Below are positions 1 through 7,058 of a stretch of 41,900 nucleotides of DNA, piece by piece. Both the position numbers and the translations under genes were made by a program. The notes under the pieces were generated by a model, which saw only the letters and a program-made list of their open reading frames with translations, ran no database searches and was not told the DNA's origin. Numbering within the stretch: position 1 is the first letter of the stretch; each line of letters opens with the position of its first letter. The stretch is from Deltaproteobacteria bacterium (GTDB lineage: Bacteria; Desulfobacterota; Desulfobaccia; Desulfobaccales; 0-14-0-80-60-11): NCBI GenBank assembly GCA_030655955.1, contig JAUSOZ010000031.1, forward strand, positions 1-41,900, given 5' to 3'.

Positions 1-12
1 GCATAAAAATTT

Positions 13-40
13 AGGGGCACGGCTCGTCGTGCCCCTTTTT
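13..40 (+). terminator. Terminator-like hairpin with T-run
   Basis: A 9-bp stem (AGGGGCACG at 13-21 with CGTGCCCCT at 28-36) encloses a six-base loop and runs into five T residues. It has the form of a Rho-independent terminator for a gene upstream of the window. It could also be a member of the palindromic repeat family that is common here. Confidence 0.55.
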
Positions 41-86
41 AGTACTGCCTAAGGTAGAAAAGCTGGTCCACATACAGCCTTTTTGC

Positions 87-145
87 GTAGGGGCGGACCT
101 ATGTGTCCGCCCTTCTTGAGGGTGCATACGCAGGTGCGCTCCTAC
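87..145. repeat. GTAGGG...CCTAC palindromic repeat, long form
   Basis: The element opens with GTAGGGGCGGACC and closes with GGTGCGCTCCTAC, and carries two inner inverted arms (GGCGGAC/GTCCGCC and GGTGCAT/GGTGCGC type). Close relatives lie at 5040-5092, 6076-6131, 32898-32956 and 38959-39017. It ends just before the higA promoter. Confidence 0.75.
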
Positions 146-158
146 AATGGTTGATATT

Positions 159-167
159 TGCTATAAT
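159..167 (+). promoter_or_regulatory. Extended -10 promoter of higA-like gene
   Basis: The sequence TGCTATAAT at 159-167 is a perfect extended -10 element (TGnTATAAT). No -35 match is evident, as is usual for extended -10 promoters. Transcription would begin near 173-175. That excludes the ATG at 147 and supports translation from 186, which has GAGG at 177-180 in front of it. Confidence 0.6.
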
Positions 168-185
168 ATTTTTAATGAGGACAAG

Positions 186-494
186 ATGATGACGAGCCAG
201 AAATTACCCCCGGTGCACCCCGGCGAAATTCTCTTAGAGGAATATCTTAAACCCCTGGAAATCAGCCAGAACAAACTGGGGCGCGATTTAAACGTCCCGG
301 CGCAAAGAATCAATGACATTGTCCGGGGCCAGAGGGCCATCACGGTGGATACCGCCTTGCGCCTGGCCAGGTATTTTCACACGAGCCCCCAGTTTTGGCT
401 CAACCTGCAAGCCCGTTATGATCTGGAGATAGCGCAGGAAACCCGCTTGGTGGAGCGGGTTATCAAGGAAGTGCGGGAACGGGAAGTGCTTTAA
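186..494 (+). CDS. higA: HigA-family antitoxin / XRE DNA-binding protein
   Basis: A 102-residue helix-turn-helix protein of the HigA/VapI type. The family signature is clear: PVHPGEILLEEYLKPL near the start, then a Cro/CI-type helix-turn-helix (SQNKLGRDLNVPAQRINDIV), then the conserved stretch ITVDTALRLARYFHTSPQFW. In this family the protein neutralises a HigB RNase and represses its own operon. No HigB gene lies within the 185 bases upstream, where there is a palindromic repeat, or directly downstream, so the antitoxin looks solitary unless its partner lies outside the window. The start at 186 is chosen over 147 because of the promoter at 159-167 and the GAGG at 177-180. Confidence 0.85.
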   Translation: MMTSQKLPPVHPGEILLEEYLKPLEISQNKLGRDLNVPAQRINDIVRGQRAITVDTALRLARYFHTSPQFWLNLQARYDLEIAQETRLVERVIKEVREREVL

Positions 495-539
495 AGAATA
501 ATAAGCTGTAGTAACGAAGTCCCTCAGTCATAGAAGCCA

Positions 540-590
540 GCCGGGGAAGGCGGACCTGATAGTTCGTCTTTACCCGGCCTTATTATTTCA
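540..590 (+). terminator. Possible terminator after higA
   Basis: An imperfect stem (GCCGGGGAAGG at 540-550 with CTTTACCCGGC at 568-578) is followed by a T-rich stretch, TTATTATTT. It lies 46 bases after the higA stop codon. The stem contains a mismatch and the tail is interrupted, so this is tentative. Confidence 0.35.
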
Positions 591-600
591 ACATCTAGGG

Positions 601-648
601 TTTGGGGAAGGGGGCGGGGGAAATAATTCCCCCGCCCCCTTCCCCAAA
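601..648. repeat. Perfect 22-bp-arm hairpin
   Basis: A purine-rich arm at 601-622 (TTTGGGGAAGGGGGCGGGGG then AA) is exactly inverted at 627-648, with a four-base ATAA loop. It has no T-run on either side, so it is not a standard terminator. Similar G/C-homopolymer hairpins lie at 4886-4925 and 35709-35757. Confidence 0.75.
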
Positions 649-768
649 CACCGCATCTGAATCCCCTCTTCTGGGACTCTTTATCCACCACCTACCCACC
701 CGCGGCAAAGCTGGACGCAACTCTTACTACTTTAACAGAGAATTGAATAGATCTCAGAAAGATCGTGG

Positions 769-1923
769 TTACCGCACATCCTCTTGCATTTGCCTGAGTT
801 TACCGGTGGGAAATTGCATATTATCCAATAATGGGTAAAGATCTTGATAGATAATCTCAGCAACCTTCTGGCATCCGGTATTGCTAAAATGATAAGTATC
901 GTAATAATATTCCGTTATTTTTGGCATCTCTCTTGCCAAATCAATAAGCTCTACTTGATGTTGAGCTGCAATATTTCTCACAACATCATTGTAAAGCTCT
1001 AAAATCTGCCATAAAACTTTGCCATTCCAATTATGTGTGTTTGCTCTGGCAAGGTTTATTCCGGTAGTCTGGTCAACGAGATCACCGAAGACCGTTGGTT
1101 GAGTAATTAGTACTGGTTTTATTGAATTAAGCCGGCAAATATCCATAAGTCTGTTTAACCGCTCTGCGTATGGGGCAAGGTATTTTTGTTTATGCTCAAG
1201 TATTATCGGGATAACTTTCTCTGTAGGTATATCAGATTGATTTACTTCGTTAAAATTCCACAACGTATGAATCAACCCCCTCCTTTTGGCCTTAAAGAAT
1301 CGGCAGAAGTTGATGCTATAGTTCAACACCTCACTTTTGTCGACTAAGTAATTAAACAACGGTTCAACTAAACCGGTAAATGGTTTTTTAAGCTGTTCTT
1401 TGTCATAAATACGTGAGGTCTCCAAGCCAATGTCATTGGCACCCACAAGAAATAGCACAACCTTTGGTCGTATTCTTATTATATAATCTTCCATTAAAAC
1501 TATATGCCCATAAGTTGAGTGGCCATCCAGACCGGCATTATTCAGCCATAATGACTTAAATTTGCTTTTTAATTTGACAGCTAAAATATCACACCAGGTT
1601 TTGTGGTCAGAAATTAACTCACATGCCGTCGTGCTGCCACCAACAGCAATGATAGTTAAATATTCAGCAAAGTTTTTCGGAGGGGGCTCACCCCTGAACC
1701 CCATATGGTTCCGGGTGGTATAGACAATCTTGTCCAGCTTGTCGGTTTTATCATTGGTGATCTGATATTTTCTATCTTGCGGTAACCAGATTTTATTCCC
1801 TCTAACCCGGTACTCGATGGGTTGAAAGATCCTGAGCAGGCCCTCCAATAAGATAAATGATAGTACAAGGCCAATAACTACGGCCAAAATGTGTTTTAAT
1901 AGTACCTTACTCACGATTCGCAC
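769..1923 (-). CDS. Membrane-anchored SGNH/GDSL-type hydrolase
   Basis: A 384-residue protein with an N-terminal membrane anchor (about residues 10-30, LLKHILAVVIGLVLSFILLE) and an extracytoplasmic SGNH domain. The four blocks are visible: GGSTT carries the nucleophile Ser, NNAGLDGHST the block II Gly, GANDIG the block III Asn, and DTYHFS the catalytic Asp and His. Family members are esterases or acyl-transfer enzymes acting on polysaccharides, lipids or peptidoglycan; the substrate cannot be read here. The start is a GTG without a convincing ribosome-binding site. The gene is clearly richer in A+T than its neighbours, has no operon partner, and may have been acquired. Confidence 0.75.
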   Translation of the reverse strand: MRIVSKVLLKHILAVVIGLVLSFILLEGLLRIFQPIEYRVRGNKIWLPQDRKYQITNDKTDKLDKIVYTTRNHMGFRGEPPPKNFAEYLTIIAVGGSTTACELISDHKTWCDILAVKLKSKFKSLWLNNAGLDGHSTYGHIVLMEDYIIRIRPKVVLFLVGANDIGLETSRIYDKEQLKKPFTGLVEPLFNYLVDKSEVLNYSINFCRFFKAKRRGLIHTLWNFNEVNQSDIPTEKVIPIILEHKQKYLAPYAERLNRLMDICRLNSIKPVLITQPTVFGDLVDQTTGINLARANTHNWNGKVLWQILELYNDVVRNIAAQHQVELIDLAREMPKITEYYYDTYHFSNTGCQKVAEIIYQDLYPLLDNMQFPTGKLRQMQEDVR

Positions 1924-1998
1924 CGGTGCAGGGGGTTTAACTTAATGAAATAATAGGTAATCTACGAAAAAGCCCCTGCCCCTTCCCTCAAAATATCC

Positions 1999-3018
1999 TT
2001 ATCTCTCGCCAAACCGCCGCTTCGCCATTTCCGCGGCCATCACGATCGCGGCCTTGAGGGAATCCGGCGACGCCTTGCCGGTGCCTGCCAGGTTGTAGGC
2101 GGTGCCGTGGTCGACGCTGGTGCGGATGATGGGCAGCCCCAGGGTGACGTTCACCCCGTCCATGAAGTGCAGGAGTTTGAGCGGTATGAGCCCCTGGTCG
2201 TGGTACATGCAGATGATGGCCGCGAACTCCCCTTGGCTATGGCGCCAGAACAGGGTGTCGGCCGGGAAGGGGCCCTCCACGGCCAGGCCCGCAGCCTGGG
2301 CCTCCTTGACCGCCGGGATGATGATGCTCTCTTCTTCGCGGCCGAACATGCCGTCTTCGCTGGCGTGGGGGTTGAGGGCCGCCACCCCCAAAGGCACGCC
2401 GGCCAGCCCAAAGTCCCGGTCCAGGGCCCGGGCGGCGAGGTGGAAAAGCCGCACCAGGCCTTCCTGGGTGATCTTCTTGGGCACCTCGGACAGGGCGCAG
2501 TGAATGGTGACCAGGATTACCCGGAACTCCCCCCCGGCCAGCATCATGGCAAACTCGGCCGTCTTGGTCTTCTCCGCCAAAAGCTCGGTGTGCCCCGGAT
2601 AATCGTAGCCCGATAGCTTCATGGAGATCTTGCTGATGGGCGCGGTGACCAGGCCCGCCACCCGGTGCGCCAGGGCCAGATCAATGGCGGTGAGGATGTA
2701 GCCCACCATGGCCGCACCGGATGCCGGGGTGGGGCGGCCGTACTTAAGGTCGGCGGGCGCCAGTTGGGAGCCGGGCATGAGGTCTATGGTGCCCAACTGA
2801 TAGCGCCCCGCCGCCGGGCGGTCGGCCAGATGGATTTTTAGGGCCGGGTCCAGGGCCAGGCGGGCCCGTTCCAGGGCGCTTAGATCGCCCAGAACCAGCG
2901 GCCGGCACACCTGGTAAATCCGGGCGTCAACCAGGGCCTTGACGATGATCTCGGGCCCCACCCCCACCGGGTCGCCCATGGTCAGGGCCAGAATGGGTTT
3001 AACGGTCGATCCGGTCAT
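1999..3018 (-). CDS. pdxA: 4-hydroxythreonine-4-phosphate dehydrogenase
   Basis: PdxA oxidises 4-phosphohydroxy-L-threonine in the DXP-dependent route to pyridoxal 5'-phosphate, in the cytoplasm. The 339-residue protein shows the family's landmarks: the N-terminal MGDPVGVGPEI, GHTELLAEKT, the metal-binding His in TIHCALSEVP, NPHASEDGMFGREE, YHDQGLIPLK and DHGTAYNLAGTGKA. A longer open frame extends to 3213, but residues before MTGSTVKP match no PdxA and merely read through the upstream gene. The chosen ATG lies 4 bases after the stop of the phosphoesterase gene, so translation is probably coupled. A PdxA2-type catabolic role is less likely, since no aromatic degradation genes adjoin. Confidence 0.92.
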   Translation of the reverse strand: MTGSTVKPILALTMGDPVGVGPEIIVKALVDARIYQVCRPLVLGDLSALERARLALDPALKIHLADRPAAGRYQLGTIDLMPGSQLAPADLKYGRPTPASGAAMVGYILTAIDLALAHRVAGLVTAPISKISMKLSGYDYPGHTELLAEKTKTAEFAMMLAGGEFRVILVTIHCALSEVPKKITQEGLVRLFHLAARALDRDFGLAGVPLGVAALNPHASEDGMFGREEESIIIPAVKEAQAAGLAVEGPFPADTLFWRHSQGEFAAIICMYHDQGLIPLKLLHFMDGVNVTLGLPIIRTSVDHGTAYNLAGTGKASPDSLKAAIVMAAEMAKRRFGER

Positions 3019-3022
3019 AAGG

Positions 3023-3898
3023 CTAGTGCTCCCCTTCCGTTTTGATCCGCTGCACCTCGACGTGAACCTCACCCGCTTGGAGGGTGACCTTGAGGTAGTG
3101 ATAAAAAAAATGTTTGGGATCGGTCCCATAGAGGGGCGCCCCGGCCCCGGCGGCGATGGTATAGGGGACGCCGTCCCATTCGCCGGAAAAGTAGCTGTGG
3201 ATATGACCGGCAAAGATATGGGTCACGTGATATTGACGTAAGAGGGCGGCCAGTCGGCGGCCGGTGGCCTCCGGCAGGCAGTGGTGCTTGTCACCCCCCC
3301 GGGGGTCAAAAAGGGGAGTATGGAGAAACACCAGGCGGGTTTTATAAGACTGGGATTGCTTTAATTCCTTCTCCAGCCAGCGCCACTGGACCTCGCCGAC
3401 CCCGTTAGGCTCCACATCATTGACGACGATAAAATAGTGGTCCTTAAGCTGAAAGGCGTAGTAATCCGGGCCGAAAATCTCCCGGTAAAGGGTCAGGTCC
3501 TGATTCTTTCCCAGGTCGTGATTGCCCGCCGCCGTCAGAAACGGTATCCGGCTGTAAGGCCGGATTTGTTTGAAGAACTCGTCGAATTGCTCCAAGGTGC
3601 CCCGCTCCACCATATCCCCGACATCAATGGCGAAGGTCAGGCCGGGATCGCGGTCCAGTTGCTGGAGCACCCGGCCAAAGACCTCCGGGTTGCTGCGGTT
3701 GTCTCCCAGGACCGCGAAGGTCAGCTTACCCCCGGCGGGAGCCTGGAGGCGCTCCACCTGGCGGGGATTCCAATCCTTCGCCGGCAAGGCGGCGGAGTCG
3801 GCGGCCAGACCCGCTCCGGTCCAGGCCAGGAGCAACAGGATGATGAGACCGAGTTTGCATGTGTGAAGTCTGTTTAACCGGTTTTTAACCATCAGCAT
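3023..3898 (-). CDS. Secreted calcineurin-like metallophosphoesterase
   Basis: A 291-residue protein with a Sec signal peptide (hydrophobic core LGLIILLLLAWTGAGLAA, cleavage probably after GLAA) and a calcineurin-type phosphoesterase domain. The dimetal ligands are in order: GDNRSN, GDMVERG, GNHD, HTPLF and GHIHS. The first motif has Arg (GDNR) where classical members have His, as in several purple-acid-phosphatase-like subfamilies. It would act in the periplasm on phosphate esters; the substrate is unknown. It lies directly upstream of pdxA with a 4-base gap. A second in-frame ATG two codons in is an equally good start. Confidence 0.82.
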   Translation of the reverse strand: MLMVKNRLNRLHTCKLGLIILLLLAWTGAGLAADSAALPAKDWNPRQVERLQAPAGGKLTFAVLGDNRSNPEVFGRVLQQLDRDPGLTFAIDVGDMVERGTLEQFDEFFKQIRPYSRIPFLTAAGNHDLGKNQDLTLYREIFGPDYYAFQLKDHYFIVVNDVEPNGVGEVQWRWLEKELKQSQSYKTRLVFLHTPLFDPRGGDKHHCLPEATGRRLAALLRQYHVTHIFAGHIHSYFSGEWDGVPYTIAAGAGAPLYGTDPKHFFYHYLKVTLQAGEVHVEVQRIKTEGEH

Positions 3899-4030
3899 CA
3901 GTTCTCTCCTAGCGCCCGGCGACCCACAAAGCCATGGGCTTGTGCGTTACACCCCACTTTTTCCATGCAATCAGGCTGGCAGGTGTGGCACAATAGCTCT
4001 TATCTGAAACTATGACGGGAGATAAGGTCC

Positions 4031-4867
4031 ATGTCAATGACAGAACCGGGGAAAGAGCGGTTGGCGGCAATAAAGCTGGGTTTCATCGGCGTCGGCAGCA
4101 TGGGCGGGGCCATCATAAAGCGGTTGCTGGCGGGGGGCGAGGTTCCCCGGGAAAACCTGATCTACTATGACCCGGATCCGGCCCGGCAGGCCCAGATGGA
4201 TGAGTTGGGGGTTGCGGCCGCCCTGGACAACCCCGAGGTGATGCACGCGCCCGTGGTGGTGCTGGGGGTCAAGCCTCAGGTGCTGCCCGCGGTCCTGGCC
4301 AGTGTCAAGGAATTCGCCCGGCCCTGGCATCTCATCATTTCCATCGCCGCCGGAGTTCCCCTGGCGGTGCTGGAAGGGGCCTTGCCCGACTCCCGGGTGA
4401 TCCGGGTCATGCCCAACACCCCCACCCTGGTGGGGGCCGGGATGGCAGCCCTGGCCCCGGGCCGCGGCGTCACCCCGGAAGACCTGGCCCTGGCCCTGGA
4501 CCTGTTTGGCGCCGTGGGGCAGGCCGTGGTGGTGGAGGAACGGCTCATGGACGCGGTTACCGGCCTGAGCGGCAGCGGCCCGGCCTTTGTGGCTGTGTTC
4601 ATCGAGGCCCTGGCCGACGGCGGGGTGAAAATGGGGCTGCCCCGTCCCCTGGCCCTCACCCTGGCCACCCAGACGGTCCTGGGCACCGCCCGCCTCTGCT
4701 ATGAAGAACAGATGCACCCGGCGGTCCTGAAGGACCTGGTGACCTCCCCGGGAGGCACCACCATCGCCGGTCTCCATGCCCTGGAGTCCAGAGGCTTTCG
4801 GGGCGCAGTCATGGACGCGGTGACCGCGGCGGCGGGGCGCTCAAAGGAATTGGGGAAGAAGAGTTGA
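4031..4867 (+). CDS. proC: Pyrroline-5-carboxylate reductase
   Basis: ProC performs the last step of proline synthesis, NAD(P)H-dependent reduction of 1-pyrroline-5-carboxylate. The 278-residue length is typical. An N-terminal Rossmann motif (GFIGVGSMGGAII), RVMPNTPTLVGAGM, the GLSGSGPAFV signature and the C-terminal SPGGTTIAGL signature are all present. The start at 4031 follows GGGAGATAAGG at about 4018-4027; an ATG two codons in is an alternative. The gene is transcribed divergently from the phosphoesterase/pdxA pair. Confidence 0.95.
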   Translation: MSMTEPGKERLAAIKLGFIGVGSMGGAIIKRLLAGGEVPRENLIYYDPDPARQAQMDELGVAAALDNPEVMHAPVVVLGVKPQVLPAVLASVKEFARPWHLIISIAAGVPLAVLEGALPDSRVIRVMPNTPTLVGAGMAALAPGRGVTPEDLALALDLFGAVGQAVVVEERLMDAVTGLSGSGPAFVAVFIEALADGGVKMGLPRPLALTLATQTVLGTARLCYEEQMHPAVLKDLVTSPGGTTIAGLHALESRGFRGAVMDAVTAAAGRSKELGKKS

Positions 4868-5039
4868 GGGGAGGCTGGGAGTACTTGGGAGAGGGGGCGA
4901 GGGACAAAAGCCCCTCCCCCAAACCCTTACCTAACCTTTACCCACAAGAATATCTGCGTGCAGGGTTGCAATTTTTCTCCCTCTCCCCCCCCGCAGGGGA
5001 GAGGGAATTTTATCATGCCTACAGTCATGGGAGGGCCGT

Positions 5040-5092
5040 GTAGGGCCGGACCTGCGTGTCCGCCCAGGGCGCATACATAGGTGCGTCCCTAC
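5040..5092. repeat. GTAGGG...CCCTAC palindromic repeat overlapping nadC stop
   Basis: A long-form member of the GTAGGG family with inner arms GGACCTGCGTGTCC and GCATACATAGGTGCG. On the minus strand its terminal GTAGGG supplies the TAG stop codon of nadC (5089-5091), so the repeat reaches into the coding sequence. Confidence 0.75.
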
Positions 5093-5943
5093 ATCCACGT
5101 CCTGATCAGCCGCAGGTGGATATCCACCGCCGGGGCGCTGTGGGTCAGGGCGCCCATGGAGATGAAGTTGACCCCGGTGGCCGCCACCTGCGGCAGACGT
5201 TCTTTGGTCATGCCGCCGGAGGCTTCCAACCAGGCCCGGCCCCCGGTGAGTTCCACCGCCTGGCGCAGGGTGCCGTCGTCCATGTTGTCCAGCAGGATGC
5301 GGTCGGCGCCGGCGTTCAGGGCTTCTTCCAGCCCCTCTAAGTCCGCCACTTCCACTTCGATATTGAGCTGGGGGTGGGCCCTGGCTTTGGCCTGGCGCAC
5401 CGCCTCGCCGATTGAGCCCACCGCAGTCAGGTGGTTGTTCTTGATCAGCACCGCGTCATAAAGCCCCAGGCGGTGATTGCGGCCGCCGCCCAGGCGCACG
5501 GCGTATTTCTCCAGGGCGCGCCAGCCCGGGGTGGTTTTGCGGGTGTCCACCAAAACCGCGTTGGAGCCGGCCACCTGGGCTGCCATGGCGCGGGTGAAGG
5601 TGGCGATCCCCGAGAGGCGCTGGAGAAAATTGAGGGCCACCCGTTCGCCGGTGAGGATCGAGGCCACGGGGCCGGTGAGGCGGGCCAGGACCGTGCCTGG
5701 CGCTACTTCCTGGCCGTCGTCCACTGCCGCCGCGAAGACTAGTTTGGCATCCAGCTTATGAAAAACCCGGGCCGCCACGGGCAGGCCCGCCACCACCAGG
5801 GTGGCCTTGGCCCGGATATGGGCCTCCCCCTGCAACTCCGGGTCCACCACGGCCTTGGTAGTAACATCCCCCGAGCCGATATCCTCTTCCAGGGCCAGGT
5901 CGATGAGGCGGTCAAGATGGGGCGAATTGAGCAGCTTATCCAT
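5089..5943 (-). CDS. nadC: Nicotinate-nucleotide pyrophosphorylase (carboxylating)
   Basis: NadC joins quinolinate to PRPP and decarboxylates it to nicotinate mononucleotide in de novo NAD synthesis. The 284-residue protein has the N-terminal EEDIGSGDVTT, NFLQRLSGIATFT, the substrate-binding DTRKTTPGWRALEK with RLGGGRNHRLGLYDAVLIKNNH, the barrel motif IEVEVADLEGLEEAL and LEASGGM. The last codons (TGG ATG TAG) run into a palindromic repeat that provides the stop. It stands alone; nadA and nadB are not in the window. Confidence 0.95.
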   Translation of the reverse strand: MDKLLNSPHLDRLIDLALEEDIGSGDVTTKAVVDPELQGEAHIRAKATLVVAGLPVAARVFHKLDAKLVFAAAVDDGQEVAPGTVLARLTGPVASILTGERVALNFLQRLSGIATFTRAMAAQVAGSNAVLVDTRKTTPGWRALEKYAVRLGGGRNHRLGLYDAVLIKNNHLTAVGSIGEAVRQAKARAHPQLNIEVEVADLEGLEEALNAGADRILLDNMDDGTLRQAVELTGGRAWLEASGGMTKERLPQVAATGVNFISMGALTHSAPAVDIHLRLIRTWM

Positions 5944-5953
5944 GAAAAAATCC

Positions 5954-6165
5954 CGGTGGGGCGGGCCTCAGTGCCCGCCGGCTTAACCAGCAAGGAGTGT
6001 GGCAATTATGGGCAGGCACGGAGGCCTGCCCCACCGATGCTTCTCATACCATTTGGCGGTCAAAGAACAATTTTCGTAGGGGGGGACCTGTGTGGCCCCC
6101 CGAGAGGGCGCACACACAGGTGCGCCCCTACATTCCCACTCGTTCCCAAGTTGCACTTGGGAACG
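5954..6165. repeat. Three palindromic repeats in tandem
   Basis: Between nadC and the next gene lie three elements. At 5954-6036 is one with outer arms CGGTGGGGC and GCCCCACCG. At 6076-6131 is a long-form GTAGGG...CCCCTAC element. At 6141-6165 is an inverted repeat built on CGTTCCCAAG/CTTGGGAACG. No open frame here looks like a gene. Confidence 0.75.
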
Positions 6166-6185
6166 TGGCGACAAAACGTCCAAGC

Positions 6186-6977
6186 CTAATCATAATCTTC
6201 ATAGAACGAAATAACGCACGGCCAGTCAGGGTTCCCGGACGAACCGGCCTCACCCGGGCCGCCGGTGTCGAAGCAGTCGCAGGTGCATTCCTCTTGGTCC
6301 TTATCCCAGAAATTGCAGCGCTCCCGGACGCAATGGCCCATACCGGGGAGGGGGCAGATGATGGTGGTATCAGGGATCATTTGTCTCCCCTTTGATTCAG
6401 TGGCAAAATCGGATTTGCCGATATGATGGCTACCACTTGCAAGATTGATAGCACTCATGGAAAAGAAAAATAAATACATTATAGCCATAAGAATAGGTAC
6501 CATTCTTGCTCTACTGGCCCACCATTTTTTATGATGCTTTACTGACCAGTTTACATAAAACTGATTTTTATTATCCAGAGGGTCTATAAGATATTTTCCA
6601 TTTTTTATATTTGCCCAATCGGTGAATAGAGTTGGTCCATTTAATATTTGCGTCTCCATTCGCTGAAGATGCCATTCGAATAAAGAGACACGCGCAACAA
6701 ATCTTCCCCAAGCTAGTGCCATTTGTAATGATAACATTCCCCCGACTACAGAGACGAGCATTACACTAATACCAACAATAGTGGAATAATGTTGATTTAA
6801 TGAAGAAAATAGAAGAGCTGCGGCAGCTATCAAGAATGAATGGGCCATAATGTAACCAGCCAACAGTGCATGCTGAGCTCCAACCGCGTCACCCCACAAT
6901 GAAGTAATTGTGGAGTATAAATCAAGGTTGTTTATAGGTGGCCCAGTTGAGTCCTGCTTATTATTAATCTGATTCAT
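6186..6977 (-). CDS. Unrecognised membrane protein with Cys-rich tail
   Basis: I do not recognise this 263-residue protein. It has about three membrane segments: AGYIMAHSFLIAAAALLFSS (about 40-60), IVGISVMLVSVVGGMLSLQM (about 67-88) and MVPILMAIMYLFFFSMSAIN (about 158-178). Between the second and third is a hydrophilic stretch with many aromatic and charged residues. The tail after the third segment has a Cys cluster, beginning CPLPGMGHC and continuing with CNFW and CTCDCF, that could bind metal or form disulfides. The gene is clearly AT-rich compared with its neighbours, and no ribosome-binding site precedes the ATG, both consistent with acquisition. Confidence 0.65.
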   Translation of the reverse strand: MNQINNKQDSTGPPINNLDLYSTITSLWGDAVGAQHALLAGYIMAHSFLIAAAALLFSSLNQHYSTIVGISVMLVSVVGGMLSLQMALAWGRFVARVSLFEWHLQRMETQILNGPTLFTDWANIKNGKYLIDPLDNKNQFYVNWSVKHHKKWWASRARMVPILMAIMYLFFFSMSAINLASGSHHIGKSDFATESKGRQMIPDTTIICPLPGMGHCVRERCNFWDKDQEECTCDCFDTGGPGEAGSSGNPDWPCVISFYEDYD

Positions 6978-7058
6978 AATTGATTACATCGGAGGAATAA
7001 TGTGAAGTTATGTTTGTGCCAATATTCCTGGCCCTCCCCCACAGTCCCCATGCCACCC

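Noticed and set aside
602-838. A 78-residue open frame after higA
   Set aside because: It is read mostly through a GC homopolymer hairpin and the 3' end of the SGNH gene and has no family-like sequence.
1999-3213. Long 404-residue form of PdxA
   Set aside because: The first 65 residues are an out-of-frame reading of the phosphoesterase gene and match no PdxA.
3980-4000. Sigma-54 promoter before proC (TGGCAGGTGTGGCAC)
   Set aside because: The GG and GC doublets do not have the required spacing.
5758-6189. Open frame opposite and downstream of nadC
   Set aside because: It overlaps nadC on the other strand and consists otherwise of palindromic repeats.
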